Assembly (NCBI GenBank): GCA_012271225.1
Contig: JAAXGS010000052.1
Coordinates: 1 to 22,967, forward strand
From: Dehalococcoidia bacterium
GTDB lineage: Bacteria; Chloroflexota; Dehalococcoidia; UBA6926
Reading direction: 5' to 3'
Length of the DNA stretch: 22,967 nt
The position numbers and the translations under genes are program-made. Of the stretch, positions 14,949 to 22,429 are shown piece after piece; the first letter of the stretch is position 1; the number at the start of each line of letters is the position of its first letter. The notes below the pieces were generated by a model. It was given only the letters and a program-made list of their open reading frames with translations. It did not search any database and was not told the DNA's origin.

Positions 14949-15979
14949 ACAGCAGCGCGGTGACATTCGTCGCTCCGCGGCGCGTGGAGGTCCAGCATGA
15001 GGAGGTGAGCGGCCCGACGCCCGGCCACGTTCTCGTTCGGACGCGCGTGTCCGCAATCAGCGCGGGAACGGAGCTGCTGGTGTATCGGGGGCAGGCGCCG
15101 GCGGACATGGCCGCGGATGAAGTGATACCCGGGCTTGCGGGCGCGCTGGACTTTCCGCTTCGGTACGGCTATGCGGCGGCGGGCGCGGTTGTCGACGCCG
15201 CCCCCGGAATCGATCCTACGCTAGGCGGCCGCCGCGTCTTCGCCTTTCATCCGCACGCGTCGCTCTTTCAGGCGGAGCCGGACGCGCTCCTGCTCATCCC
15301 TGACGACGTGTCGTTTGATGACGCCGTCATGCTTCCCTCCATGGAGACCGCTGTCAACCTGGTCATGGACGGCGCGCCGCTTCTTGGCGAGAACATCCTG
15401 GTCATCGGGCAGGGCGTCGTTGGCCTCCTGACGACGGCTCTCCTTGCGCAGATGCCGCTTGGCGGGCTGGCCACGCTGGACGCTCTGGAGGCGCGTCGCA
15501 GGGAGTCTCTGCGGCTCGGCGCAACGGCGGCGCTGGACCCCGCCGCGCCCGACGTCATGGACGAGATTGCAGAGGCGTTTGACGGGCAGGGCGCGGACCT
15601 CGTGTTCGAGCTCTCCGGCAGGCCGGAGGCGCTTGACACGGCCATTGCCGCGGCGGGATTCGGCGCGCGTGTCGTGATCGGATCGTGGTATGGAACCAAG
15701 CGGGCGCCCATCGACCTGGGCGGCCGCTTCCACCGCAGCCGCATCCGCCTCATCAGCAGCCAGGTCACCACCATCGCGCCGGAGTTGACCGGGCGTTGGA
15801 GCAAGCGGCGGCGCTTTCAGTCGGCGTGGCGCATGATCAGGCGCGTTGCTCCGTCCCGACTTGTGACAGGCCGATTCGCGATTGCGGATGCGCCGGCGGC
15901 CTACGCCCTTCTGGACGAGGCGCCGGGCGAGGCGCTGCAGGTGCTGCTGACGTACGATGACGCGGGCATGGCGCAGTAG
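14945..15979 (+). CDS. Cysteine-free MDR-family dehydrogenase (BchC-like)
   Basis: A 344-residue medium-chain dehydrogenase/reductase. It has the MDR layout: a GroES-like N-terminal domain, then a Rossmann domain whose nucleotide loop reads VIGQGVVGL. The SAISAGTELLVYRGQAP segment resembles the BchC branch of COG1063. There is not a single cysteine and no GHE motif, so both the catalytic and structural zinc sites of classical alcohol dehydrogenases are gone. I place the start at TTG 14945, whose TTGA overlaps the previous stop; TTG 14933 would add four residues. The tail from about 300 is Arg-rich. It probably oxidises an alcohol or reduces a carbonyl on the operon's intermediate, with NAD(P) as cofactor. 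Confidence 0.8.
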   Translation: MNSSAVTFVAPRRVEVQHEEVSGPTPGHVLVRTRVSAISAGTELLVYRGQAPADMAADEVIPGLAGALDFPLRYGYAAAGAVVDAAPGIDPTLGGRRVFAFHPHASLFQAEPDALLLIPDDVSFDDAVMLPSMETAVNLVMDGAPLLGENILVIGQGVVGLLTTALLAQMPLGGLATLDALEARRRESLRLGATAALDPAAPDVMDEIAEAFDGQGADLVFELSGRPEALDTAIAAAGFGARVVIGSWYGTKRAPIDLGGRFHRSRIRLISSQVTTIAPELTGRWSKRRRFQSAWRMIRRVAPSRLVTGRFAIADAPAAYALLDEAPGEALQVLLTYDDAGMAQ

Positions 15980-16023
15980 CGGCGAGCACACGCTGAAACG
16001 AACAGTCGGAGGAAACGGAGAAT

Positions 16024-16407
16024 ATGTACTCGGTCTCAGTGAAACTGGGCTTCACGGCGTCGCACTATCTGATTGGCGGTGACTGGGGGCCGGAGAATAC
16101 GCTGAACAGCCATTTTTATGAGGTGGAGGCTCTGCTGGAGGGGCCGGAGCTGGATCAGCACGGCTACCTTGTGGACATCACCGCCGTTCGCGCCGCTCTG
16201 GCAGAGGCGCGCGGGAGATACGCAAGCGAGACGCTGAATCACCTGCCGGAGTTCGAGGGCCTCAACCCCAGCGTGGAGCACTTTGCGCGCATCCTCTGGG
16301 AGTTTATCGCTGAACGGATCCCCACCGACGCGCTGACCGCCATGTCCGTGCGCGTACGGGAGGGTGATGACGCCTGGGCGTCCCTTCGACGGGAGATTCT
16401 CCATTGA
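16024..16407 (+). CDS. Divergent 6-pyruvoyltetrahydropterin synthase/QueD-fold protein
   Basis: A 127-residue T-fold protein. Family landmarks align: FTASHYL (zinc His H14), LNSHFYEVE (zinc His H30), the LNHLPEF block (71-77), NPSVEHFA (81-88, usually PTxEN) and the pterin-anchoring E113. Compared with the standard motif, the first His of HGH is N28, the catalytic Cys position is E24, and the Asp of the LDH catalytic pair is N72; His H73 remains. A canonical PTPS or QueD reaction is therefore doubtful, and an altered lyase, isomerase or binding role is likelier. An SD-like GGAGG lies 10-15 bases upstream. The next gene starts inside its stop codon. No queC, queE or queF lies nearby, so I do not call it queD. 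Confidence 0.8.
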   Translation: MYSVSVKLGFTASHYLIGGDWGPENTLNSHFYEVEALLEGPELDQHGYLVDITAVRAALAEARGRYASETLNHLPEFEGLNPSVEHFARILWEFIAERIPTDALTAMSVRVREGDDAWASLRREILH

Positions 16408-17495
16408 GAGTTGGTCTCATCATCTATGGAAGTCTGGACACGCTGTCCGGCGGATACCTCTATGACCGAAGGCTTGTGGAATGCCTTGAACGGGCCGGCG
16501 ACCACGTGGAGATCATCTCACTTCCGTGGCGAAACTACGCCCGCCACCTGACGGACAACTGGTCTCGCCGTTTCCGCCAGTCCCTGGCCTCCGCGGACGT
16601 GGACGTGATGCTGCAGGACGAGCTGAACCACCCGTCCCTGTTCCATGTGAATCGCGCCGTGCGCGGCCGCTGGCCCATCGTCTCCGTCGTGCATCATCTC
16701 CGCTCGAGCGAGAAACGCGCTGCGTGGAAAAACCGCGCCTACGGCATGATCGAGCGTCGCTATCTGCGCTCCGTTGACGGCTTTGTCTTCAATAGTGAGA
16801 CCACGCGGGATGTTGTGCACGCGCAGGTTGGGAGCGACAGACCGCACGTCGTGGCAGTTCCTGCCGGAAACCGCTTTGATTCGCGCGTGACGGAGCAGGA
16901 TGTCACGGAGCGGGCCAACGCGGACGGCCCGTTGAGAATCCTCTTTCTGGGAAACGTGATTGAGCGGAAACAGCTGCACGTAGTGCTTGACGCCCTCACG
17001 CGGATGGGCTCCGCCGCCTGGAGGCTGGACGTGGTCGGCGGCCTGGATGTCGAGCCGGGGTATGCGACGCGGATGCGGCGGAAGGCGCAGCAACCGGAAT
17101 TGGGCGGCGGAGTGACGTTTCACGGCCCTGTGTCGGATGCCGCGCTGCGGGACCATCTGGCCGCGGCGCATGTCCTCGCCGTCCCCTCGTCCTATGAGGG
17201 GTTTGGAATCGTCTACCTGGAGGGCATGGCGTTTGGCCTGCCCGCCATTGCGACGGACTCCGGCGCCGCGCATGAGATTGTCACGGACGGCAGCGACGGC
17301 TTTCTCATTCCCACCGGATCGGCGGCGGAACTGACGCTGCGCCTGCGAGACCTGGCCACGGACCGCAGCCGTCTGGCGGAGATGGGCGCGGCGGCGTTGC
17401 GCAGATTCGCCCGCCACCCCACATGGGAGCAGTCGATGACGGCGGCACGCGCGTTCCTGCTCCGCATGGTTGAACGTGCCCATGCGCGAGCCTGA
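16404..17495 (+). CDS. GT4-family glycosyltransferase
   Basis: A 363-residue retaining glycosyltransferase of the GT-B fold. The N-terminal Rossmann domain starts VGLIIYG with the Gly-rich SGGYLYDRRL (15-24). The C-terminal nucleotide-sugar domain has LFLGNVIERK (180-189, where family 4 enzymes have G-R-xx-xxK) and the E-x7-E motif EGFGIVYLE (E265 and E273). No signal or membrane segment is visible, so it acts in the cytoplasm, which fits a small soluble acceptor. Start is TTG 16404, overlapping the PTPS stop (TTGA), with GGGAGA about 8 bases upstream. The donor and acceptor are unknown; the context suggests a pteridine- or pyrimidine-type acceptor. Confidence 0.88.
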   Translation: MRVGLIIYGSLDTLSGGYLYDRRLVECLERAGDHVEIISLPWRNYARHLTDNWSRRFRQSLASADVDVMLQDELNHPSLFHVNRAVRGRWPIVSVVHHLRSSEKRAAWKNRAYGMIERRYLRSVDGFVFNSETTRDVVHAQVGSDRPHVVAVPAGNRFDSRVTEQDVTERANADGPLRILFLGNVIERKQLHVVLDALTRMGSAAWRLDVVGGLDVEPGYATRMRRKAQQPELGGGVTFHGPVSDAALRDHLAAAHVLAVPSSYEGFGIVYLEGMAFGLPAIATDSGAAHEIVTDGSDGFLIPTGSAAELTLRLRDLATDRSRLAEMGAAALRRFARHPTWEQSMTAARAFLLRMVERAHARA

Positions 17496-18369
17496 GCGCT
17501 ACAGCGCCGTTCGCTACCTCGCGGCCAAGGCCGCCGTCGACGATGATGCCCTCAATACGCGGGTCATGGACGCGCTGCGGCGAGGTTTGCCGTCCGACCG
17601 GACGGCAAACCGGTTGCGGGTCATTGAACCGGGGGCGGGAGTGGGCAACATGCTCCGCCGACTTCAGCAGGCCGACGTGCTGGGCGAGGCGGACTACGTC
17701 ATGGTTGATTTGGACGAGCATTCTCTCGCTGAGGCGGCGCGGGTCGCCAAGGCCCTCACAGGCGGGGCGGGGCGCTCCGGTCTGAAGGTCGAGATCGTCG
17801 TTGATGACGCCGCCGCGTTCCTTGATCGGGAGGCGGCGCATGGGCGGCGCGCCGACCTGATCATCGCGCAGGCGCTTGTTGATCTGCTCAACGTGCCCTC
17901 ATTCCTGCGCGCGGCCGCAGGCGCGCTCACTCCGGGCGGGCTTCTGTACCTGCCAATCACGTTTGACGGGGGGACGATGTTTGAGCCGCGGATCGATCCG
18001 GAACTCGATGAGCGGATCATCGCCGCCTTTCACGCGACAATGGACGCGCGGAGGACGCCGGACGGCCTGCCGACGGGGGGCAGCGCGGCGGGCCGCGCGC
18101 TCCTGCGGGAACTGCCTCACGCCGGGCTTGAGACCGTTGCGGCCGGCGCGTCGGACTGGGTGGTTCTTCCGCGCCCGGGCAGCTACGCGCAGGACGTTGG
18201 CTATTTTCTCCACCACATCGTCAACCTTGTCCGGGAGGCCCTGCGGGGCGGCACATCGGTTCCTGATGCCGCACTGAATCGCTGGCTCTCAGAGCGCCAC
18301 GCGCAAATTGAGCGGGGCGAGTTGATCTATATCGCCCACCAACTGGATGTGCTTGCCCGCAAGCCCTGA
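17482..18369 (+). CDS. Class I SAM-dependent methyltransferase
   Basis: A 295-residue protein with the Rossmann-type motif I VIEPGAGVGN (47-56), an acidic motif II region VDLDEHSL (75-82) and a DLIIAQALVDLL motif IV region. The start is ATG 17482, giving a 14-base overlap with the glycosyltransferase; a TTG at 17470 and a GTG at 17476 are alternatives. The C-terminal third (about 200-295) is not a generic methyltransferase fold and may bind substrate. It is last in the operon and convergent with hemC after 12 bases. A perfect 13-bp inverted repeat lies in its coding sequence (17584-17611). Substrate is unknown; the tail may define a family-specific one. Confidence 0.78.
   Translation: MREPERYSAVRYLAAKAAVDDDALNTRVMDALRRGLPSDRTANRLRVIEPGAGVGNMLRRLQQADVLGEADYVMVDLDEHSLAEAARVAKALTGGAGRSGLKVEIVVDDAAAFLDREAAHGRRADLIIAQALVDLLNVPSFLRAAAGALTPGGLLYLPITFDGGTMFEPRIDPELDERIIAAFHATMDARRTPDGLPTGGSAAGRALLRELPHAGLETVAAGASDWVVLPRPGSYAQDVGYFLHHIVNLVREALRGGTSVPDAALNRWLSERHAQIERGELIYIAHQLDVLARKP
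17584..17611. repeat. 28-base near-perfect palindrome inside the methyltransferase gene
   Basis: GGTTTGCCGTCCG (17584-17596), two bases AC, then its exact reverse complement CGGACGGCAAACC (17599-17611). It encodes residues G35 to N43 of the methyltransferase, in the linker before motif I. A 13-bp perfect stem with a 2-base centre is unlikely by chance. Confidence 0.85.
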
Positions 18370-18381
18370 CCGTCTCCGCCG

Positions 18382-19344
18382 CTACTCATCCCCGGGCGCA
18401 TCATCCGCATCGTCGAGGATGATCAGATCGGCCGCGCCGCGGCGGTTCAGGGCATCGAGCAGACGCTGACCGACCTGCTCCACGGGCGTGGAGAGATGAA
18501 CGCCCAGGGATTCCCGCAGCACCACAGCGCCGTCAGCCGTCGCGGCGAGCCCCTCGATGGAAAGCTCATCACCCTGCACGGTCGCGAGGCAGGCGAGGGG
18601 CGTGCGGCAGAATCCGCCAACCGCGTTGAGAAAGGCGCGCTCCGCGTCCGCGGCAATGCGATGGACGGGGTCTTCCGTCAGGGCGGCGACGGCGCACGCC
18701 TCCTCATCGCCCTCCCTGCACTCAATGCCGATGAACCCCTGACCGACGGCGGGGAGCATGATATCCGGCTCCAGGTATTCCGTGATTGCGTCGCCGATGC
18801 CGAGCCGCAAAAGGCCGACAGCGGCGAGCACGGCGCACTCGGCCTCGCTCCTCCGTCCCTGTCCGGTCACCCTGCGGACGCGGGTGTCGACATTGCCGCG
18901 CAGCAGGACGATGGACAGGTCCGGGCGGCGCGCGCGAATCTGCGCCGCCCGGCGAATGCTGCCGGTGCCCACGCGCGCGCCCGACGGAAGCTCATCAAGC
19001 CCCAGGCCATCGCGCGTGACCAGCACATCGCGCGGATCGGCGCGGGGCATGACCCCGGCGAGCGTGTGCCCGGGCGGGAGCCGCGTGGGCAGGTCCTTGA
19101 GGCTGTGCACGGCAAAGTCGATCTCATTCAGGGCAAGCGCAATCTGGATTTCCTTGACGAAGACGCCCTGCCCGAGATCCGGAATCGGCGAAGTCGAGCG
19201 GCGGTCGCCCATGGTCTGAATGCCGACGATCTCAAAGTCGAGATCGGGCTGGCGCGCCAGCGCCGCCTGAATGAAGAGGTCAGTTTGGATCTGCGCGAGT
19301 CTGCTTGTGCGCGTTCCGACGCGCAGGACACGCCGAGAGGTCAC
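18382..19344 (-). CDS. hemC: Hydroxymethylbilane synthase (porphobilinogen deaminase)
   Basis: A 320-residue enzyme that polymerises four porphobilinogens into hydroxymethylbilane. The catalytic Asp is D84 in VHSLKDLP, the same number as in E. coli. The dipyrromethane cofactor cysteine is C246 in VGGFCRTP; the residue before it is Phe rather than the usual Gly. I choose GTG 19344, which overlaps the CobA-HemD stop (GTGA) and gives the usual N-terminus; GTG 19362 would add six residues. It is the last gene of the siroheme operon, and its product feeds the HemD domain upstream. hemA, hemL and hemB are not in the window. Confidence 0.93.
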   Translation of the reverse strand: MTSRRVLRVGTRTSRLAQIQTDLFIQAALARQPDLDFEIVGIQTMGDRRSTSPIPDLGQGVFVKEIQIALALNEIDFAVHSLKDLPTRLPPGHTLAGVMPRADPRDVLVTRDGLGLDELPSGARVGTGSIRRAAQIRARRPDLSIVLLRGNVDTRVRRVTGQGRRSEAECAVLAAVGLLRLGIGDAITEYLEPDIMLPAVGQGFIGIECREGDEEACAVAALTEDPVHRIAADAERAFLNAVGGFCRTPLACLATVQGDELSIEGLAATADGAVVLRESLGVHLSTPVEQVGQRLLDALNRRGAADLIILDDADDAPGDE

Positions 19345-20846
19345 CGCCTCCCCCGCGCCCACTCCCGGGTGGCCTCGATGATGCCGGAGGCCGTGTGAGC
19401 CGCGGCCTCGACGGCGATATGGAGTCCCACCTCCTCCGCGCCCCGGGAGGTCGTCGGTCCCGCTGAAATGAACGAGATGCCGTCAAGAGCCGCGGCGCGC
19501 TCACCGAGGGCGTTGACGAGGTTGCGAGCCGTTGACGGGCTGGTGAGGATGATGGCGTCGACGCCCCACTCAATGGCGGCCTGTGCCCGCTCAGCCAGGT
19601 TTGGCCCCGGCAGCGTCCGATAAACGGTGATTGGCGCGGTGACAAACCCCCTCTCCTGCAGCATGCGCGGCAGGTCATTGTCCGCCAGATTGCCGCGCGG
19701 CAACAGAACGGCGTCACCCGGGGCGGACCTCGCCGCGATGGTATCCGCCAGGGCAGTGGCGGTGTAGCGATCCGGCATAAGGTCAGCGGACAGGCCGTGA
19801 CGGTTCAGAGCCGCCGCCGTTGCCGGGCCGATGACCGCGAGCAGCGCGCGGAACAGCGCGCGGGCGTCGCGCCCCGTGGCCAGCAGACGATCCATGAAGT
19901 AATCGACGCCGTTGGCGCTTGTGAACGCAATGCAGTGAAAGCGTCCCAGATCATCGAGCTTGGGGTCTGCGTTGGACCAGTCCGTGGGACGGCTGAAGGA
20001 AACGGCCGGAACGTGCACGACCTCCGCGCCGGCCTCATCAAACAGGGAGATGAGTTCCCGCGCCCGCGTCTCTCCGCGCAGCACCATGATGCGGCATCCA
20101 AAGAGCGGTCTCTTCTCAAGCCAGGCGATGCGCTCCCGCAGATTGACGACGTGGCCGCAGATGAGAATGGCGGGCGCGTTGACGCCAATCGTGCTGGCGG
20201 CATCGGCGATTGTGCCGAGCGTCGCGACGGTTGTGCGCTGCCGCGCCGTGGTGGCCTGTTCAATCAGCGCTGCCGGCGCCTCGGCCGGCCATCCGTCCGC
20301 CTGCAGCGACTCCACGACGTGAGCAAGCGTTTTCACTCCCATGAGGACGATGGCGGTCTCACGTTCCGTGCCCGGTGAGGGCTCCACGCCCGGCGCGCCC
20401 TGCCCGGTCAGGACGCGGACGGCGGAGGCGCGGGGGCGGTCCGTGGCCGGGATGCCGGCGTACGCGGGGCCTGCGAGCGCAGATGTCACGCCGGGGACGA
20501 TGTCAAAGCCGATGCCCGCCTCCGCAAGCGCGGACGCCTCCTCGCCCCCCCGGCCAAACAGGAATGGGTCGCCGCCCTTGAGACGCACCACGGTCGCGCC
20601 GGTGCGCGCCCGATCAAGCATCAGGGCGGTGATCTCAATCTGCGTGTGTCCATCCTGCTCATCGGGGCTTTTGCCAACGTCGATGAGCTCGGCGTGCGGC
20701 CCGGCCTCCGCCAGCAGTGACGGATTGACGAGCCTGTCATAGAGGATGACGTCCGCCCGTCGAAGCAGGCGGATGCCCCGGACGGTGATCAGGCCCGGAT
20801 CACCCGGTCCTCCACCCACAAGGTGGACAAAGCCGCCCTCAGTCAT
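19341..20846 (-). CDS. Uroporphyrinogen-III C-methyltransferase/uroporphyrinogen-III synthase fusion (CobA-HemD)
   Basis: A 501-residue two-domain enzyme. The N-terminal SUMT domain (about 1-245) has VGGGPGDPGLIT (10-21) and KGGDPFLFGRGGEE (90-103). It would methylate uroporphyrinogen III at C2 and C7 with SAM to give precorrin-2. Two usually conserved His are changed: the THR of GIPLTHR reads TDR (135-137) and the TGH block reads TGQ (147-149). The C-terminal domain (about 248-501) is uroporphyrinogen-III synthase, which closes hydroxymethylbilane; ILTSPSTARNLVNAL is its signature-like block. Start ATG 20846 overlaps the previous stop by 8 bases. It lies between precorrin-2 dehydrogenase and hemC in order of use. 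Confidence 0.92.
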   Translation of the reverse strand: MTEGGFVHLVGGGPGDPGLITVRGIRLLRRADVILYDRLVNPSLLAEAGPHAELIDVGKSPDEQDGHTQIEITALMLDRARTGATVVRLKGGDPFLFGRGGEEASALAEAGIGFDIVPGVTSALAGPAYAGIPATDRPRASAVRVLTGQGAPGVEPSPGTERETAIVLMGVKTLAHVVESLQADGWPAEAPAALIEQATTARQRTTVATLGTIADAASTIGVNAPAILICGHVVNLRERIAWLEKRPLFGCRIMVLRGETRARELISLFDEAGAEVVHVPAVSFSRPTDWSNADPKLDDLGRFHCIAFTSANGVDYFMDRLLATGRDARALFRALLAVIGPATAAALNRHGLSADLMPDRYTATALADTIAARSAPGDAVLLPRGNLADNDLPRMLQERGFVTAPITVYRTLPGPNLAERAQAAIEWGVDAIILTSPSTARNLVNALGERAAALDGISFISAGPTTSRGAEEVGLHIAVEAAAHTASGIIEATREWARGRR

Positions 20847-21480
20847 CGCCGCGCTCTGTCAACCGCGCGATGAGCCGCGCGCGCAGGCCGGGCCGATCCC
20901 CGTTGGCGATCAGCCCGCGCGTCCCGTCATCATTCAGGGCGTCCTGCCACCGGCGCGCGCGCGGCATGTTGTCCTCGCGCCGCAACTCATCGCGAATATC
21001 GGCCAGAACGTCAAGCAGCATCCCGTACCCGGGGGGCAAGGCGCGATCGATCTCCCGCCGCAGAAAGGACGCCATGGCGGGGCTGCGCCCGTTTGTTGAG
21101 ATGGCCACGGTCGCGTCGCCGCGTCGCACCAGGGCCGGGTAGATCCATGTGCACAGGTCCGTGATGTCCACGACGTTGAGCAGGCAGCGCTCCCGCTCCG
21201 CCTCGGCGTGAATGGCCTCGCTCAGCGGGCGGTCATGCGTCGTGGCGGAGATGGCGAGGAATGCGCCGCGCAGATCTCCGGGCTGATACGGTCGGGAATG
21301 AAGGGTGATCCGGTTCCGTTCCGCCATTTCCGTGAAGCGGGGACGGCTCTCAGAGCAGATAACAGTCACCTCCGCGCCGGCCTCCACCAGCGCGCCGGCC
21401 TTCGCCTGCGCCTCGTCATCATCGCCGATGACGACGCAGCGCCGTCCTCGGAGGTCCAGATAGACGGGAAAATAGCCCAT
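20839..21480 (-). CDS. Precorrin-2 dehydrogenase/sirohydrochlorin ferrochelatase family (CysG-N/SirC/Met8-like)
   Basis: A 213-residue protein that uses NAD+ to oxidise precorrin-2 to sirohydrochlorin and may add iron. The N-terminal frame PVYLDLRGRRCVVIG fits, and the catalytic Asp of the family is D105 in NVVD (102-105), matching B. megaterium SirC D105. AISTNGRSPAMASFLR (126-141) is the conserved C-terminal block. The nucleotide loop reads VIGDDDEA (17-24) where most members have VGGGxVA, so NAD binding may be altered. About 213 residues is the usual length. It starts 26 bases after the stand-alone HemD-like gene stops. Confidence 0.88.
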   Translation of the reverse strand: MGYFPVYLDLRGRRCVVIGDDDEAQAKAGALVEAGAEVTVICSESRPRFTEMAERNRITLHSRPYQPGDLRGAFLAISATTHDRPLSEAIHAEAERERCLLNVVDITDLCTWIYPALVRRGDATVAISTNGRSPAMASFLRREIDRALPPGYGMLLDVLADIRDELRREDNMPRARRWQDALNDDGTRGLIANGDRPGLRARLIARLTERGDD

Positions 21481-21506
21481 TGATGTCGACTCGGCGGAAC
21501 GCTGCG

Positions 21507-22367
21507 CTATGCCCCCGGGGCAGCCGGCGCCCCGGCCCTGGCGGACTCACCGGCGGCAAGATGCTCCGCGAGCGCGATCACCAGCGGGCCCATCTTTGGA
21601 TGCCCGGGCTGGACGCGCGGCTCCACGCCGTGTTTCCGCAGCGCTCGCGTGCAAACGGGCCCCACGGACGCGACGACCACGTCCGCGGACAGCGCGGCCT
21701 GCAGCCCGTCCGTTAAACCCTCGTCCGCGGCGACGCGAAAGAGGTTGTGCGCCTGCGCCTGCGTTGTGAACAGCACGCCGTCAACGTCACGGGCGATCAT
21801 GCGCTGTATCGCGTCGACAACGGGGCCGACATCGACCGGCAGCTGCCATGCGTACAGCGAGATCTCCCGGACATCTGCGCCCATTGCCTCCAGCTCCTGA
21901 CGGAGCCATGCGTTGACCTCTCCGTAGTGCTGCAGCGCGATGCGTCGTCCCGCAAGATCAATATCGGAGGCGCGGATGGCGTCAACAAGGTCCTCCGATG
22001 TGTAGGGTTCAGGAGCGACAAGCGCTAGCGGCACGTCGAGTGGACGGAGAACGGCGACGGGCTTTGGTCCGCGGCACAGGACAGTGGCGCTCCGCAGGGC
22101 GGTGAGGAACTCGTCCTCCCGGCCCAGTTCCCCCGCGGCGGTGATCAGCGCCCGCGCTCCAACGCCCGTGAGGAACACGACAGCGGTGATCGCCCCGCTG
22201 CAGATATTCTCGATGACGTCCTGAACGTCCCGCCGCATTGGCAGGGGGGACTCCAGCAGCGCGGGGGCGATGACCGCCTCTCCGCCGTGACGGGTGACGA
22301 GGGATGCCAACTGGGAGGGCATCCGTGCCTCCAGGACAACGATTCGCCGTCCCCCAAGATCCGCCAC
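21507..22367 (-). CDS. Stand-alone uroporphyrinogen-III synthase-like protein (second HemD)
   Basis: A 286-residue protein with the two-lobed HemD layout: an EPYTSEDLVDAI block, the FTTQAQAHNLF segment where HemD has FTS, and the C-terminal VASVGPVCTRALRKHGV then HPKMGPLV. It would cyclise hydroxymethylbilane if active, but the downstream fusion already contains a complete HemD domain, so this may be a specialised or regulatory copy. Mycobacterial nitrite-reductase loci also carry an extra HemD-like gene with an added DNA-binding tail; here the tail is only a short Ala/Gly/Pro-rich stretch. Start GTG 22367 has AGAGGCGG about 5 bases upstream. It follows the reductase after 62 bases. Confidence 0.85.
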   Translation of the reverse strand: MADLGGRRIVVLEARMPSQLASLVTRHGGEAVIAPALLESPLPMRRDVQDVIENICSGAITAVVFLTGVGARALITAAGELGREDEFLTALRSATVLCRGPKPVAVLRPLDVPLALVAPEPYTSEDLVDAIRASDIDLAGRRIALQHYGEVNAWLRQELEAMGADVREISLYAWQLPVDVGPVVDAIQRMIARDVDGVLFTTQAQAHNLFRVAADEGLTDGLQAALSADVVVASVGPVCTRALRKHGVEPRVQPGHPKMGPLVIALAEHLAAGESARAGAPAAPGA

Positions 22368-22429
22368 GTCCGCCTCTTTTCAGGCTTTGTCTGCTCCGCC
22401 TGCGGAGACCTCACGCTTGCGCCCGGTTT

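Noticed and set aside
16518..17483. 321-residue open frame antisense to the glycosyltransferase
   Set aside because: No motif, His/Arg/Gln-rich composition and complete overlap with a well-supported gene.
18496..19398. 300-residue open frame antisense to hemC
   Set aside because: Lies opposite hemC, whose catalytic residues are all visible; the antisense translation has no recognisable domain.
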